A stretch of 64,000 nt of DNA, taken from assembly GCF_005144585.1 (NCBI RefSeq), contig NZ_SSMQ01000056.1:21765-85764 (forward strand). Direction: 5' to 3'. The notes under the pieces are model-generated. The model saw only the letters and a list, made by a program, of their open reading frames with translations, made no database searches and was not told the origin of the DNA. Made by a program: the position numbers and the translations under genes. This document shows positions 63,352-64,000 of this stretch, one piece after another. The first letter of the stretch is position 1. Each line of letters starts with the position of its first letter. The DNA comes from Polyangium fumosum (lineage in GTDB: Bacteria > Myxococcota_A > Polyangia > Polyangiales > Polyangiaceae).

Positions 63352-63867
63352 TTAATACTTGGCGGCGATGAAGCCGTAATAACGCGCGGCAATAAAATCT
63401 AGATCCCAAGTCTCCCCTGCAGGTGGTATGGTATACTGATTCGAACCCCAAGAATAAACTCTAAAATTCCCTTGATGAGGCAGCGTTACACTCCCCCATT
63501 CAAGGATCACCCAGTGATTGGGAAACGAGCCCCCTTTCGAATTGTTTGATTTGTCACTCTTCCCTTTTTTGGTCTTTTTGGCCTGGGTTGATTCGTCGTG
63601 CTCATCACCTTCCAGTAAGGCGGCGAGGATTAACAAGAAAACTTTGTAACCGTCGTTCTGCATGTTGATTGCTTCAATTAGCCTCCGTTTTGCAATATCA
63701 TTATAAAGCCCCCCAATGTTCGTTTTGTTGACCACTTTCTGGTAGCCGACTTCCTTGAGCCAATCTTCGAGGTGGCCCGGGAGCGTGATACCGGCGGCTT
63801 CGTCGTCCACTTCGTCGTAGGAATCGAAGAGCACAAGCGACCCCTGTGAGTTGCGTATGCTTGCCAT
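63352..63867 (-). CDS. Low-GC orphan protein with papain-like His-domain resemblance
   Basis: A 171-residue protein, AGGTG site about 12 bases before ATG at 63867. Its base composition (near 50% GC by eye, AT-rich third positions) is very unlike all neighbours, which suggests recent transfer. N-terminal half: helical, SLVLFDSYDEVDDEAAGI, WLKEVGYQKVVNKTNIGGLYNDIAKRRLIEAIN, KVFLLILAALLEG. After a Lys-rich loop (KKTKKGKSDKSNNSKGG) the C-terminus has NHWVILEWGSV, FRVYSWGSNQYTI and DFIAARYYGFIA. The HWV...(Y/T)(S/T)WG...YYG pattern recalls the His half of papain-like peptidase toxins; the catalytic Cys half is absent. It could be an effector fragment, an immunity protein, or something else. Sitting 5 bp from a DUF2169 gene supports a secretion-related role. 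Confidence 0.6.
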   Translation of the reverse strand: MASIRNSQGSLVLFDSYDEVDDEAAGITLPGHLEDWLKEVGYQKVVNKTNIGGLYNDIAKRRLIEAINMQNDGYKVFLLILAALLEGDEHDESTQAKKTKKGKSDKSNNSKGGSFPNHWVILEWGSVTLPHQGNFRVYSWGSNQYTIPPAGETWDLDFIAARYYGFIAAKY

Positions 63868-63948
63868 GGGAACGTATCACCTCGCCCACCCCCGTCCTGA
63901 CGCCCCGTGTCCCTCGTGCCCAGGCTCCCCGCCGGAAGGAGCCTCAAC

Positions 63949-64000
63949 ATGTGTACGGAACAACAAGCGGCAGCCATTCGTGCGGAGGTCTCGCGTATCG
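63949..64000 (+). CDS. Start of an unidentified gene (runs off the right edge)
   Basis: ATG at 63949 is preceded by an excellent ribosome site (GAAGGAG seven bases upstream) and encodes MCTEQQAAAIRAEVSRI before the window ends. The 17 visible residues are helical. It is divergent from the low-GC gene and begins 82 bp from it. Nothing can be said about function, though the position after a DUF2169/orphan pair makes a secretion-associated gene plausible. Confidence 0.5.
   Translation, partial: MCTEQQAAAIRAEVSRI

Overview
The window is very GC-rich, with codons ending mostly in G or C. It encodes six Ser/Thr protein kinases of the Hanks type, at least eight lipoproteins (most with Gly/Ser-rich linkers, one also with a Cys-rich module behind the linker), a one-gene STAND ATPase with WD40 repeats, and a Tos1-like plus GH128 pair that suggests beta-glucan degradation. 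This combination points to a myxobacterium, most likely of the Sorangiineae/Polyangiaceae type. I see no tRNA, rRNA, CRISPR array, transposase or phage gene, so this looks like a chromosomal stretch.

Layout. 0-7.4 kb: the start of a PAS-domain sensor, a frameshifted lipoprotein, a GNAT acetyltransferase, a 21-22 bp tandem repeat array and a giant kinase-STAND-WD40 protein. 7.4-11.1 kb: a class I cytochrome P450 operon (ferredoxin reductase, [2Fe-2S] ferredoxin, P450cam-like P450) divergent from a TetR regulator, with two palindromic operators between them. 11.1-17.8 kb: small regulator/enzyme pairs, namely methyltransferase/MerR, a second methyltransferase next to the relic of a third, DUF1826 with a divergent unknown gene, SDR/LysR and an aldo-keto reductase. 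17.8-22.4 kb: a LytS/LytTR two-component system with its own evenly spaced direct-repeat boxes, two exported-protein genes under one of those boxes, and a MarR/aldo-keto reductase pair. 22.4-30.0 kb: three lipoproteins and a large STAND ATPase with a C-terminal winged-helix domain; two of the lipoprotein genes share an 11-bp-phased direct repeat upstream. 30.1-43.7 kb: an FAD oxidoreductase fused to an acetoacetate-decarboxylase-like domain, a second degenerate repeat array, more lipoproteins, an amidohydrolase, an MFS/LysR pair and the Tos1-like/GH128 operon. 43.7-50.9 kb: unknown genes, a sigma factor divergent from a zinc-finger/kinase/TPR protein, and an ATP-grasp enzyme.

51.2-64.0 kb is the most system-like part. 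Four related membrane kinases surround a divergent two-gene operon encoding a membrane-anchored Ras-like GTPase and a membrane partner. The last kinase gene runs 14 bp ahead of a DUF2169 gene, a family linked to type VI secretion. A low-GC orphan gene and the start of another gene follow. This looks like a membrane phosphorylation/GTPase signalling island at the edge of a secretion-related locus, but no core secretion gene lies inside the window.

Three apparent frameshifts (two in the lipoprotein gene near the left end, one in the DUF2169 gene) were found. Two of them lie in G homopolymers, so they may be sequence errors rather than real lesions. All family assignments come from motif recognition by eye; no database search was run.
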